Assembly (NCBI GenBank): GCA_019636755.1
Contig: JAHBWZ010000005.1
Location: 124,001-188,000 of the forward strand
From: Phycisphaeraceae bacterium
Lineage (GTDB): Bacteria > Planctomycetota > Phycisphaerae > Phycisphaerales > SM1A02
DNA length: 64,000 bases
Direction: 5' to 3'
This document shows positions 26,422 through 34,582 of this stretch, in pieces. Numbering within the stretch: position 1 is the first letter of the stretch; each line of letters begins with the position of its first letter. The notes under the pieces were generated by a model, which had not been told where the DNA came from, searched no databases, and saw only the letters and a program-made list of their open reading frames with translations. The translations under genes and the position numbers were made by a program.

Positions 26422-27170
26422 GCGCGGCGAGGTCAGTCCCGGTGAGCGTGCGCGACGCCTTCGAGGCGCGAACCCTGATCATCACGATCGACGGTCCGGC
26501 GGGCACCGGCAAGTCGTCCGTCGCTCACCGGCTGGCGAAGGCGCTCGGGCTCGAGTTCCTGGACACCGGCGCGATGTACCGTGCTGCGTCCGTCCTGGCG
26601 ATGGAGGAGGGGATCGATCCCGCCGACGGCGGGCGCCTCGCGCAGCGGCTTCGCGAGCGCCGGATCGCGTTCGACTGGCGCGCCGATCCGCCCCGCATCC
26701 TGCTGGACCGGACCGATGTCTCCCGGAAGATCCGCCTGCTGGCGGTGAGCGAGATCGTGTCGATCGTGGCGGCGTGCCCGGAGGTCCGCGCAGTGCTGAT
26801 CGAGGCGCAGCGCCGGCTGGGTGCCGAGCATCCGCGGCTCGTCTCCGAGGGCCGCGACCAGGGATCGGTGGTCTTCCCGGATGCGGACGTCCGGTTCTTC
26901 CTGACCGCGAGCCCGCAGGTCCGGGCGCTGCGGCGCCTGGAGCAGCTGCGCGGACAGGGCATGGACGCGACACTGGAGGCCATCGAGCAGGACATCCGCC
27001 GGCGTGATGCACTCGACTCCACGCGCGCGGTCGGTCCGCTGGTCTGTCCGGTCGGCGCGACGGTGATCGACTCCACGGGCCTCACGATGGACGAGGTCGT
27101 GGCGCGCATGGTGGCGGTCGTGCAGCGCGTCGGTACCTCGATCGAGGTGGCGCCGGAGCCGGTGGCTTGA
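26418..27170 (+). CDS. cmk: Cytidylate kinase
   Basis: 250 residues. The P-loop is TIDGPAGTGKSSVA, followed by the CMP kinase motifs LDTGAMYRAASV and the conserved EGRDQGSVVFPDADVRFFLTA block, where most homologues read GRDIGTVVFP. It phosphorylates CMP and dCMP with ATP. The ATG overlaps the TIM-barrel stop by ATGA, and the TGA overlaps the TTG start of plsC. The cmk-plsC order is common in bacteria and ties nucleotide and phospholipid synthesis together. Confidence 0.95.
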   Translation: MSAARSVPVSVRDAFEARTLIITIDGPAGTGKSSVAHRLAKALGLEFLDTGAMYRAASVLAMEEGIDPADGGRLAQRLRERRIAFDWRADPPRILLDRTDVSRKIRLLAVSEIVSIVAACPEVRAVLIEAQRRLGAEHPRLVSEGRDQGSVVFPDADVRFFLTASPQVRALRRLEQLRGQGMDATLEAIEQDIRRRDALDSTRAVGPLVCPVGATVIDSTGLTMDEVVARMVAVVQRVGTSIEVAPEPVA

Positions 27171-27850
27171 AATACCGGCCACGGCGCATCGCGGCGCCGT
27201 CGATGTCGCTGGTGCGCTGGATCATCGTCTGGCGCACCTGTCGGCAGATCGTCTGGATCGCGCTCCGGCTCTTCGCACGGGTCCGGTGGCGCGGCGAGGA
27301 GAACATCCCGGTCGAGGGACCGGTCGTGGTCGTGGCGAACCACGAGTCGCACCTCGATCCCCCGCTGGTGGGGGCGATCGTCGGACCCGCCCGCGCATGC
27401 GGTTTCCTCGCACGCGCCTCGCTCTTCCGGATTCCGCTCTACGGCCGGCTGATCCGGTTTCTCGGCGCCATTCCGCTGGATCGGACCGGGCGCGGCGCGG
27501 ACGGCATGCGGGAAGCGATCACCGCGATCCAGCGGGGATTCGCGGTCCTGCTCTTCCCGGAGGGCACGCGATCACCCGACGGCGCCATGCAGACGTTCAA
27601 GCCGGGCTTCATGCTGCTGGCCCGTCGCACGCGAGCCTCGGTGATCCCGACCGGCATCGCAGGCTGCTACGAGGCGTGGCCCCGCTCCCGCGCGTTCCCG
27701 CGTCCCTTCAGCAGGCTTGCCGTGGTCGTCGGCGACGCGATTCCGGCAGACACCCTGCTGACGATGTCCCCGGCCGAGGGGGCTGCCTATGTCCAGGCGC
27801 GTGTCGTCGAACTCCAGGCGGCGGCCCGCGCGCTGCTGGACGCCGACTGA
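27167..27850 (+). CDS. plsC: 1-acyl-sn-glycerol-3-phosphate acyltransferase family protein
   Basis: 227 residues from TTG 27167, which overlaps the cmk stop by TTGA; ATG 27203 is a shorter option. The acyltransferase motif I NHESHLD (His and Asp catalytic), motif II-like GAIPLDRTG and motif III FPEGTRS are all present, with one amphipathic or membrane segment near residues 14-35. It adds the second acyl chain to lysophosphatidic acid at the inner membrane. Third gene of the TIM-barrel/cmk/plsC operon. Confidence 0.92.
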   Translation: MKYRPRRIAAPSMSLVRWIIVWRTCRQIVWIALRLFARVRWRGEENIPVEGPVVVVANHESHLDPPLVGAIVGPARACGFLARASLFRIPLYGRLIRFLGAIPLDRTGRGADGMREAITAIQRGFAVLLFPEGTRSPDGAMQTFKPGFMLLARRTRASVIPTGIAGCYEAWPRSRAFPRPFSRLAVVVGDAIPADTLLTMSPAEGAAYVQARVVELQAAARALLDAD

Positions 27851-27896
27851 CGCGCACCCGGGCGGGTGCCGGGCCCCGTCAGCACCGCGGGCGCGG

Positions 27897-29354
27897 CTAC
27901 CCGTCCAGCGCCGCCAGTCGTTCCCGGGCGATCGCATTGGACGGATCCAGCCTGAGCACGTGGAGCAGGTGGATCCGCGCCTGGTCGGGCCGGCGCAGGG
28001 CGCGCATGAGTTCCGCCATGAGCAGCCGCGCGGGGATGTACCCCGGGTCGCGTCGGATGGCCTGCTCGAGCCGGCGCCCGGCGTCGGGGACCATCTCGAG
28101 TTCCAGCAGGGCGCGCGCCCAGTTCAGGTGATCCGGCGCTTCGACGTCGCCGCGCTCCGCGGCGCGCTCGAATGCGATCACCGCCTCCGCCGGACGGCGC
28201 AGCATGCCGAGCGCCAGGCCGCGCACGGCCCAGGCCCGCGGATCCTCGGGTCGGACCGAGGCGGCACGGTCGGCGAGGGCGAGCGCTGCATCCGCCCGGC
28301 CCTCCGACGCCTCCAGCCTTGCAAGCCCGAGGAGCGCCTCGTGTTCCTCGGCGTGGATCTCGATCGCGCGCTGCAGGCGCCGCCGCGCTTCCGCCGGCTG
28401 ATTCAGCGCCAGCGCGCAGATCCCGAGATAGGTGTGGACGCGCGCGCTGTGGGGGTGCACCTCCTCGCAGATCAGGAACAGCGGCACGGCTTCGGCGAAT
28501 CGGCGCTGGTTCACCAGTGCGACTCCGGACCTGTACATCAGCGTGGAACTGCGGCCGCCGGCCATGACCCGGTCGACGACCGGATCCCGGCGCGGAATGG
28601 TGTCCTTCGGAAGCGACTCGGCCAGATCCAGCTCGGCATTGCCCTGCGCCGTCTGCCCGAGGCGGAGCAGGGCCTGGCCCAGGACCGTCCGGAACTCACT
28701 GGCCGACGGCACCAGCGCGATGCCCTGCTCCGCGGCGGCCTTCGCGTCCTCGACGCGGCCGAGTTGAAGCGAGACCGTGGCGATCCGACGGAGCGTGTGG
28801 GCGTCGCCCGGCAGAAGCCGGCGCGCGGTTGCGTACGCCTCGAGCGCGTCCTCGAGGCGGCCGAGCCGGATGAGCGCGTCTCCCTGCTGAATCCGCGCGT
28901 AGGGGTCGTCGGGGCGCAGGGCGATGGCCGCCTGAAGGGTGTCGGCGATCCGTTCCGGATCGATCCCGCTGTAGTCGAGCGACACGCCGAGCATGTAGAC
29001 CCACTCGAAGCGGGTCGGTTCGAGGCGATGTGCGGCGTCGTAGGCGATGATCGCCTCCGCGAAGAAGTCGTGCGGGAAGCACGCGTTGCCGAGCGCGCCC
29101 CACGCGGCGGCGTTGCGCGGATCGGCGTCCACGCGATCGGCTGCCTGGACGAGCAGCGCCCGGACCCGCGGCTCCAGCCCCTCGAGGTCCGGACGCGGCG
29201 CGGATGCAGGAACACCCTCAGCCGCACCGGACCCGGTCGTTCCGTCGCCGCATCCGCCGCACAGGATCGGTGCGAAGAGAATGCCCAGCCGCAGGCATGC
29301 ACGGATCACCCGGCGGGCGTGACCGAGGCGACGCTGCGTCGTCCGGGAAACCAT
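27897..29354 (-). CDS. TPR-repeat lipoprotein, partner of the ASPIC/UnbV protein
   Basis: 485 residues. A basic start and hydrophobic stretch end at LCGGC, a plausible lipobox (Cys about residue 34). About ten tetratricopeptide units follow, for example AWGALGNACFPHDFFAEAIIAYDAAHRLEP and similar units to the C-terminus. ATG 29354 overlaps the TGA of the ASPIC/UnbV gene (ATGA), so the two are translated together. TPR proteins are protein-binding scaffolds; coupling to a secreted beta-propeller protein suggests an assembly or surface role (inference). The very long upstream open frame is a shadow of the ASPIC gene. Confidence 0.85.
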   Translation of the reverse strand: MVSRTTQRRLGHARRVIRACLRLGILFAPILCGGCGDGTTGSGAAEGVPASAPRPDLEGLEPRVRALLVQAADRVDADPRNAAAWGALGNACFPHDFFAEAIIAYDAAHRLEPTRFEWVYMLGVSLDYSGIDPERIADTLQAAIALRPDDPYARIQQGDALIRLGRLEDALEAYATARRLLPGDAHTLRRIATVSLQLGRVEDAKAAAEQGIALVPSASEFRTVLGQALLRLGQTAQGNAELDLAESLPKDTIPRRDPVVDRVMAGGRSSTLMYRSGVALVNQRRFAEAVPLFLICEEVHPHSARVHTYLGICALALNQPAEARRRLQRAIEIHAEEHEALLGLARLEASEGRADAALALADRAASVRPEDPRAWAVRGLALGMLRRPAEAVIAFERAAERGDVEAPDHLNWARALLELEMVPDAGRRLEQAIRRDPGYIPARLLMAELMRALRRPDQARIHLLHVLRLDPSNAIARERLAALDG

Positions 29355-31180
29355 CAGCGGGTCGCCCCCGTGGCGACCTGCGGATGTCCCGATCCTCGCT
29401 CCAGGACGACCGATCGATCCGGCAGGAACGGACCGAAGTCCTCCCGCCGACCGTCGGGCCACCAGACTTCGATCCGATCGACCTGTTCGACGGAGCCCAG
29501 GCCGAAGTGCGCCACCGGCGGCTGCGCGCTCAGGTAGGAGCACGCTGAGGAGAGCGTGCGCCGCCATCGTCGCGCGCCGGCATGCACGAGGATCGAGGCG
29601 CCGATGGCGTCCCGGCGCAGCGCCGGATCCACCGCGCGGACCGCAAGCCATCGACCGCTGCGCGGGGCATCGTTGCGGAAGAGTCGCGCGGGCGCTTCGA
29701 GACTGGTGACCACGAGGTCCAGGTCGCCGTCGCCGTCGAGATCCGCGGCCACGGCGCCGCGAGAGACCTCGACCGGGAGCGTGAGTTCGCGCACTTCGTC
29801 GCGAAGCAGTTCGAAGCGCCCGTCGGCCAGCCCCCGGTAATAGAGGTTCGGCTCCGCGTACCGGAGCCATGGCTCCGGCATCGTCGTGCCGGGAACGGGT
29901 GAATCCCGGTAGACGCGACCGTTGGCGATGAAGAGATCCAGCCGGCCATCCAGGGTGGCGTCGAGCGCGGCGACACCGAAGCCGGTCCACGCCATGCTGC
30001 TTGCCCCGAGGCCCACGGCGGATGTCGCATCCGTGAAGTTGGCGCGTCCGTCGTTGAGGTACAGCGTGTTCGTCTCGTTCATGAGATGGGTGATGAAGAG
30101 GTCGATCGTGCCGCTGTGATCGAGGTCCTCCGCGACGACCCCCATGCCTGCCTCTGCATGGCCGAAGACATTGAGCGCACTGCCCCCGCGCATGGCGATG
30201 TCGCGCGCCGTTCCGTCGCCCCGGTTGCGCCAGAGATTGTTCGGATAGGCGTCGTTGGCGACGTAGATGTCGATCCAGCCGTCGTCGTCGAAATCCGCGC
30301 AGACGACGCCGAGCCCGGCGGCGCGGACGGTCGCGATGCCGGCGATCTCCGAGATGTCCGTGAACGTCCGGCCTTCTTCGTTCCGAAGCAGGATGTCGGA
30401 CGCAGGTGGATGCTCCTTCGGTCCGCAGTAGTCCGGCGCGCCGCGCGTGCGGGTGCACTTCTTTCCGGCGACGAGCTCCACGTATCGGCAGATGTAGAGG
30501 TCCAGCCAGCCGGAGCGCGTGAAGTCGAGGAATGCCGCCGAGGTGGACCATCCACCCTGGGGCATCTTCATGCGCTCCGAGACGTCCTCGAAGGTGCCGT
30601 CGCCGCGGTTCCGGAAGAGGCGGTCCGGTCCGAAGTTCGAGACGAAGACATCCAGGTGCCCGTCGTTGTCGAAGTCGCCCAGGGCGACGCCCATGCCGTA
30701 ACCGTTGCACCCAAGGCCCGAACCCGCGGTCGCATCCACGAACGTGCCGGAGGGCTGCTGCCGGAAAAGGCGATTGGTGCGCGGGCCCGCGAGCACGCCC
30801 GCCGGAAGCGCGTCGTTGCCGTCGACGAAGTACAGGTCCATCAGCCCGTCGCCGTCGCTGTCGAACGCCGCGACGCCGCCCGCCATGACCTCCGGCATGT
30901 GCAGGTCCCCCCGCGCGCCGGGGTTCACGGCGAAGTCGACGCCGCTCTGCGCCGTCACGTCGATGAACCAGGATGGTGAGACGGGCAGGTCGCCCGGCCG
31001 GAACTCCGCGGTGCGCGCATCGACGGACCGCGCGTCGGTTCGCGGTGCGGGGGTGGCCGGGGCGCGGTCGCAGCCGGCTCCGATCAGCATCGCCGCGACC
31101 GAGGTCACGGCGAGGGTGAGGGCCGGCGCGGGCTGCAGCCGCGGATCCCGCCCAAGGATCCGGTCTCTCCGGGCAGGCAC
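29354..31180 (-). CDS. CRTAC1-like VCBS/FG-GAP repeat lipoprotein with C-terminal ASPIC/UnbV domain
   Basis: 608 residues from GTG 31180, chosen because AGGGAG lies 8 nt upstream and TATACT just before that. A signal with lipobox GAGC (Cys about 37) is followed by FG-GAP/VCBS beta-propeller blades rich in calcium-binding DxDxDG loops (DSDGDGLMD, DFDNDGHLD, DFDDDGWID, DLDGDGDLD). The ASPIC/UnbV domain forms the last 90 residues (LAVRAVD, IEVWWPDGRRE). These proteins are outside the cytoplasm and numerous in planctomycetes; no biochemical function is established. It is the first gene of a coupled pair with a TPR lipoprotein. Confidence 0.9.
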   Translation of the reverse strand: MPARRDRILGRDPRLQPAPALTLAVTSVAAMLIGAGCDRAPATPAPRTDARSVDARTAEFRPGDLPVSPSWFIDVTAQSGVDFAVNPGARGDLHMPEVMAGGVAAFDSDGDGLMDLYFVDGNDALPAGVLAGPRTNRLFRQQPSGTFVDATAGSGLGCNGYGMGVALGDFDNDGHLDVFVSNFGPDRLFRNRGDGTFEDVSERMKMPQGGWSTSAAFLDFTRSGWLDLYICRYVELVAGKKCTRTRGAPDYCGPKEHPPASDILLRNEEGRTFTDISEIAGIATVRAAGLGVVCADFDDDGWIDIYVANDAYPNNLWRNRGDGTARDIAMRGGSALNVFGHAEAGMGVVAEDLDHSGTIDLFITHLMNETNTLYLNDGRANFTDATSAVGLGASSMAWTGFGVAALDATLDGRLDLFIANGRVYRDSPVPGTTMPEPWLRYAEPNLYYRGLADGRFELLRDEVRELTLPVEVSRGAVAADLDGDGDLDLVVTSLEAPARLFRNDAPRSGRWLAVRAVDPALRRDAIGASILVHAGARRWRRTLSSACSYLSAQPPVAHFGLGSVEQVDRIEVWWPDGRREDFGPFLPDRSVVLERGSGHPQVATGATR

Positions 31181-31205
31181 GAACGAATCTCCCTGAACGG
31201 GGCCG

Positions 31206-31233
31206 AGTATACACGCCGTTCCCGCCGGGTCAC
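31206..31233 (-). promoter_or_regulatory. Promoter of the ASPIC/UnbV-TPR operon
   Basis: On the minus strand TATACT occupies 31211-31206, with GTGACC (31233-31228) 16 nt further upstream as a weaker -35. Transcription would begin near 31199, giving a short leader that contains the AGGGAG ribosome site before GTG 31180. Confidence 0.5.
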
Positions 31234-31381
31234 GCGCCGATTGCCGGTGCCATCCGGTCGCCGGTCGCGGGCCGGTCGCGGCCCCCCCGCGCGGGTCCGC
31301 ACTCCGGCTGCGGTGTCTGGCGGCCTGACGAAGGCCCCCGGCTGCCCGGCTGACGGCGGTCGCATGGACCGGTGCCCGCAG

Positions 31382-31465
31382 CAGGCTGTTGAAGTACTCC
31401 GCCGGGCTCCGAGCGGCCCGGATCCGCTCGCGCTCCCGCCTTCGGCGGAGTACTTCAACAACCTG
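31382..31465. repeat. 84-bp imperfect palindrome, MITE- or REP-like element
   Basis: The arms at 31382-31404 and 31443-31465 are 23 bp inverted repeats with one mismatch (CAGGCTGTTGAAG... versus CAGGTTGTTGAAG...). The 38-nt centre has its own hairpin, GAGCGG/CCGCTC. It lies in the 364-bp gap between the ASPIC operon promoter and the second TauE gene, away from any coding region. The terminal CAGG(C/T)TGTTGAA resembles ends of transposon-derived repeats. No flanking target duplication was found by eye. Confidence 0.7.
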
Positions 31466-31544
31466 TGAAACGCGCGCCGATCCCAAGCACGGTCGATGGA
31501 CGCCGGCCCCGACCGGGACGCCTCTTCCCGCGTCCTCCGTCCCC

Positions 31545-32420
31545 TCAGGCCGCGCTGATCATGCGGACGGCGGCCACGGTGATCAGCACCAGGAAAATCG
31601 CGCGGACGAGGCCCAGCGGCGCCCTGTGCGTCAGCGTGGCGCCGACGAGCGCCCCGACGACGGCGCCGGGACAGAGTGCCGCGGCGGTGATGAGGCTGTC
31701 GGCGATCTCCAGGGGCGCCGTTGCCATCCCGGCCGCGACCGGCGCGTCCGGCGCGACGCCCGGGAGCAGTTGTCCCGCAGGATCCGCCGGCACCGGGACC
31801 GTGATGGTCGGCAGCAGCCAGTTCTTGCGGATCGCGCCGACCGTGGCGGTCAGCACCATCGTGGCGGAACTGAGCACGATGGCTCGGCGCAGTGCGATCC
31901 GGCAGATTCCCTGGAGCAGCGGCACAGCGATGATGCCGCCGCCGATGCCGAGCAGACCGGCGGCGAACCCGTTGATCGCGCCGACCATCGAGAGCAGGGA
32001 CCATCCGACCCGCGGTGGACGGCTCTGGCACTCCTCGCCTCCGGGAGGCGGCCAGAGCAGCCGCCGGGCATTCAGCACCGCCACGTAGAGCAGGAAGAGC
32101 CCGAAGAAGACCTCCAGGCGTTTCCCGTCGAGCACGCGGCTGACCTGGACACCGACCAGGATCAGGACGAGGCTTGCCGGCAGGAGGCGCCCGACCAGGC
32201 GCCATTCGACCCGCCGCATCCCGTGATGACGGAGGACCGCGGGGACCGCCACGCAGACGTTGATGATCATCGCCGAGGCCTGCGCGATGTGGAAATCGCG
32301 GCCGAGGCCGAGAACGAGCACCGGGATGATGACGATCGATCCGCCGATGCCGAGCAGGCCACCCAGCGCGCCGGCGACCAGCCCGAGTGGAATCAGCAGC
32401 AGCAGGTCACCGGGCGGCAC
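31545..32420 (-). CDS. TauE/SafE family membrane permease (second copy)
   Basis: 291 residues with about eight membrane segments and the paired TauE/SafE signatures GGLLGIGGSIVIIPVL and FAAGLLGIGGGIIAVPLL. Homologues are proposed exporters of sulfite or organosulfonates. It differs from the 16.5-kb copy, which follows a rhodanese gene, and has no sulfur gene beside it. GTG 32420 was chosen because the first membrane segment follows at once and TACACT (32427-32432) is 6 nt upstream with no ribosome site, again a leaderless-type start. It ends close to the palindromic element. Confidence 0.85.
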   Translation of the reverse strand: MPPGDLLLLIPLGLVAGALGGLLGIGGSIVIIPVLVLGLGRDFHIAQASAMIINVCVAVPAVLRHHGMRRVEWRLVGRLLPASLVLILVGVQVSRVLDGKRLEVFFGLFLLYVAVLNARRLLWPPPGGEECQSRPPRVGWSLLSMVGAINGFAAGLLGIGGGIIAVPLLQGICRIALRRAIVLSSATMVLTATVGAIRKNWLLPTITVPVPADPAGQLLPGVAPDAPVAAGMATAPLEIADSLITAAALCPGAVVGALVGATLTHRAPLGLVRAIFLVLITVAAVRMISAA

Positions 32421-32539
32421 CGCGCGAGTGTAGCAGCCTCGGCGTGGTCCGTCGGAGCAGAACCCGGCCCCGGAGTCAAGCACCGCCCGGCGGGAGCCGC
32501 CGGGCGGTGCAGCGAGACTGGATGCGGTTGCGGTCGCCG

Positions 32540-34330
32540 TCAGGACGACCAGTTGTGAACGAGCGCCAGCACATCCATCATGTCGACGTGACCGCTGCCG
32601 TCGAGGTCGGCCGGTTCGTCGGAGTCGCCCGCGACCGGACCCCACGCAGCCAGGATCCGGAGCAGGTCGGACAGGCCGACGACGCCGTCGCCCGTCAGGT
32701 CGCTGCGCACGCCTGACTCGATCCGGAGCGTCTGGTTCACCGGGACGTTCCGCATCCGCGTGACGGTGAGGTCAGGCCATTCGATGCGCAGTTCATCGAT
32801 CGACGATGCCTTGCCGAGGCCGAGATGGATCGAAAGTTCGCTCTGGGCGGAGAACGTTGCGCCGCCGTGCAGCACGGCGCGCTGCGTCCGGCCGCCCGCG
32901 GAAACAAGCACCTGGACACCGAAGCCGTCCGGCGCCAGCTTCGGGTTGGCGCTCGTGTCGAACAGCAGGCGCGTCCACGAGGTCGCGGGGCCGTGCTGGA
33001 GCGTGTTCTCGTAGACGTGGACGCGCTCCAGGTACCCCAGGATCACGATGTCCTGGTCTCCGTCGTTGTCGATGTCCATGCGGATCAGGCCCCGGCCCTG
33101 CCCGGTGTGCACGAGGCCGCTGGCGAGGGCGAGTTCCTCGAATTTGAGACCGCCCAGGTTCCGCCAGAGGTACGACGGCTCGTTCATCCACTCCGGCTGC
33201 CCGTGGCCGTTCACCATCGGCCAGCCGTTCGTCTCGACGACGTCCAGGCGACCGTCGTGATCGACGTCGACGATCTCCGTGCCCCAGCCCCAGCCGCCGT
33301 CGAGCAGCGCGAGGTCCTCCGGCACGACGAAGGTATGCGGGCCGAGGCAGCGGTACAGCATGTTCCCGGTTCCCGGGACATTCGCGAACCCGCTGTCGAG
33401 CGAGTAGATGCTCGTGACGTACCAGTCCAGCAGCGTGTCGCCGTCGAGGTCGCCGATGGCGTGCCCCATGCCGTTGCCATCGATCCCTGTGCCGCAGTCG
33501 CTCGTGATGTCGGTGAACGTACCGTCGCGGTTGTTCCGGTAGTAACGACTGGTGCCGAAGTCCGCGGCGACCAGCAGTTCCGGATAGCGGTCGCCGTCGA
33601 GATCCGCGAAGGCGGCGGAGAAGCCGCGCGTCTGGTCGGAGTGCACGCCCGACGCCACCGTGACATCGGTGAACGTGCGCGGCATGCCCTCGCGCAGGTT
33701 GTTGCGGAAGAGGAAGAGACCGCCCGAGGTCCAGCTCGGGATCGCCAGGTCCAGGTCGCCGTCGAGGTCGTAGTCGCCGAACGATGGATTCCAGCCGGCG
33801 GGAATGGTCCCGGTCCCGAGCTGGTTGACGCCCGCGCTCCGGGCACTCTCGACGAACGTGCCGGTTCCGCTGTTGAGGTAGAGCCGGTGGCTGTTGTTCA
33901 CCGGGAGCTGGAAGCCGACCGACTCGCCCCAGCTCACGACGAACATGTCGAGCAGTCCGTCGTTGTCGATGTCTCCGACGCCGACGCCGATGCCGATGTG
34001 CTGCGCCGCGACGTTCCACGCGGCGGCGGCGTCGATGAACGCGCCACCGGTGTTCATGTACAGCCGGTCCGGCGCGCTGCCGCCGGAGAGGAGGAACAGG
34101 TCCTGCCAGCCGTCGTTGTCGAAGTCACCGGCCGCGCCCGCGCCGAGCATCGGCGAGACAGGAACGAGCGAGAATCCCAGGGCCGGTGCCGGGATCTGCG
34201 TGAAGTCGATTCCCAGCGGAATCGCCTTCTCGGTGAATCCGGGCGATCCCGCGGACAGGGACGATGTCATCGCGCCGAGCGCGCAGGTCACATGCGCCGC
34301 GAAAGCGGCGTTCGAGATGATGCTCCGCAT
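32540..34330 (-). CDS. Secreted FG-GAP/ASPIC-UnbV repeat protein with C-terminal dockerin-like repeats
   Basis: 596 residues. A signal peptide-like start (residues 1-27) is followed by VCBS/FG-GAP blades with calcium loops (DFDNDGWQD, DIDNDGLLD, DLDGDLDL-type), then an ASPIC/UnbV domain (IEWPDLTVTRMRN). The last 55 residues hold two EF-hand-like repeats, LTGDGVVGLSDLLRIL and LDGSGHVDMMDVLALV, each followed by W near the end, the layout of the dockerin type I-like tails often seen in Phycisphaerae. GGGGAG about 9 nt before ATG 34330 supports the start. It is monocistronic. A GTGACT...AGTCAC inverted repeat lies upstream at about 34350-34380. Confidence 0.9.
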   Translation of the reverse strand: MRSIISNAAFAAHVTCALGAMTSSLSAGSPGFTEKAIPLGIDFTQIPAPALGFSLVPVSPMLGAGAAGDFDNDGWQDLFLLSGGSAPDRLYMNTGGAFIDAAAAWNVAAQHIGIGVGVGDIDNDGLLDMFVVSWGESVGFQLPVNNSHRLYLNSGTGTFVESARSAGVNQLGTGTIPAGWNPSFGDYDLDGDLDLAIPSWTSGGLFLFRNNLREGMPRTFTDVTVASGVHSDQTRGFSAAFADLDGDRYPELLVAADFGTSRYYRNNRDGTFTDITSDCGTGIDGNGMGHAIGDLDGDTLLDWYVTSIYSLDSGFANVPGTGNMLYRCLGPHTFVVPEDLALLDGGWGWGTEIVDVDHDGRLDVVETNGWPMVNGHGQPEWMNEPSYLWRNLGGLKFEELALASGLVHTGQGRGLIRMDIDNDGDQDIVILGYLERVHVYENTLQHGPATSWTRLLFDTSANPKLAPDGFGVQVLVSAGGRTQRAVLHGGATFSAQSELSIHLGLGKASSIDELRIEWPDLTVTRMRNVPVNQTLRIESGVRSDLTGDGVVGLSDLLRILAAWGPVAGDSDEPADLDGSGHVDMMDVLALVHNWSS

Positions 34331-34582
34331 TGTCGAGTGCTCCCCACTGACGTGACTCGTGGTGTCTGAAACCGAAGTCACACGCCGGCCGACGCAGCGC
34401 GGCGAGGGCAGACGCATCCGGCTCGGTGGGGGCATCCCGCGTGCGCGGGGTCGAGCAGGTGCATGCAGGCCCCGGGGGCCTGCTCCAGTCTCTGCCGACG
34501 ACCAGCATATCGCCGGTCTTCCGCGGTGCAAGCGGGGTACCGGCACGGGCCGCGGATCCCGTCACCGGTACACTCCGCGCCG

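Noticed and set aside
27897-31214. 1105-codon minus-strand frame treated as a single giant protein
   Set aside because: Only its C-terminal 485 residues are a real TPR protein; the rest is the wrong frame of the ASPIC/UnbV gene, and the ATGA at 29354 marks the true start.
31382-31465. Palindrome as an intact insertion sequence
   Set aside because: 84 bp is far too short for a transposase gene and no target duplication was visible; kept only as a repeat.
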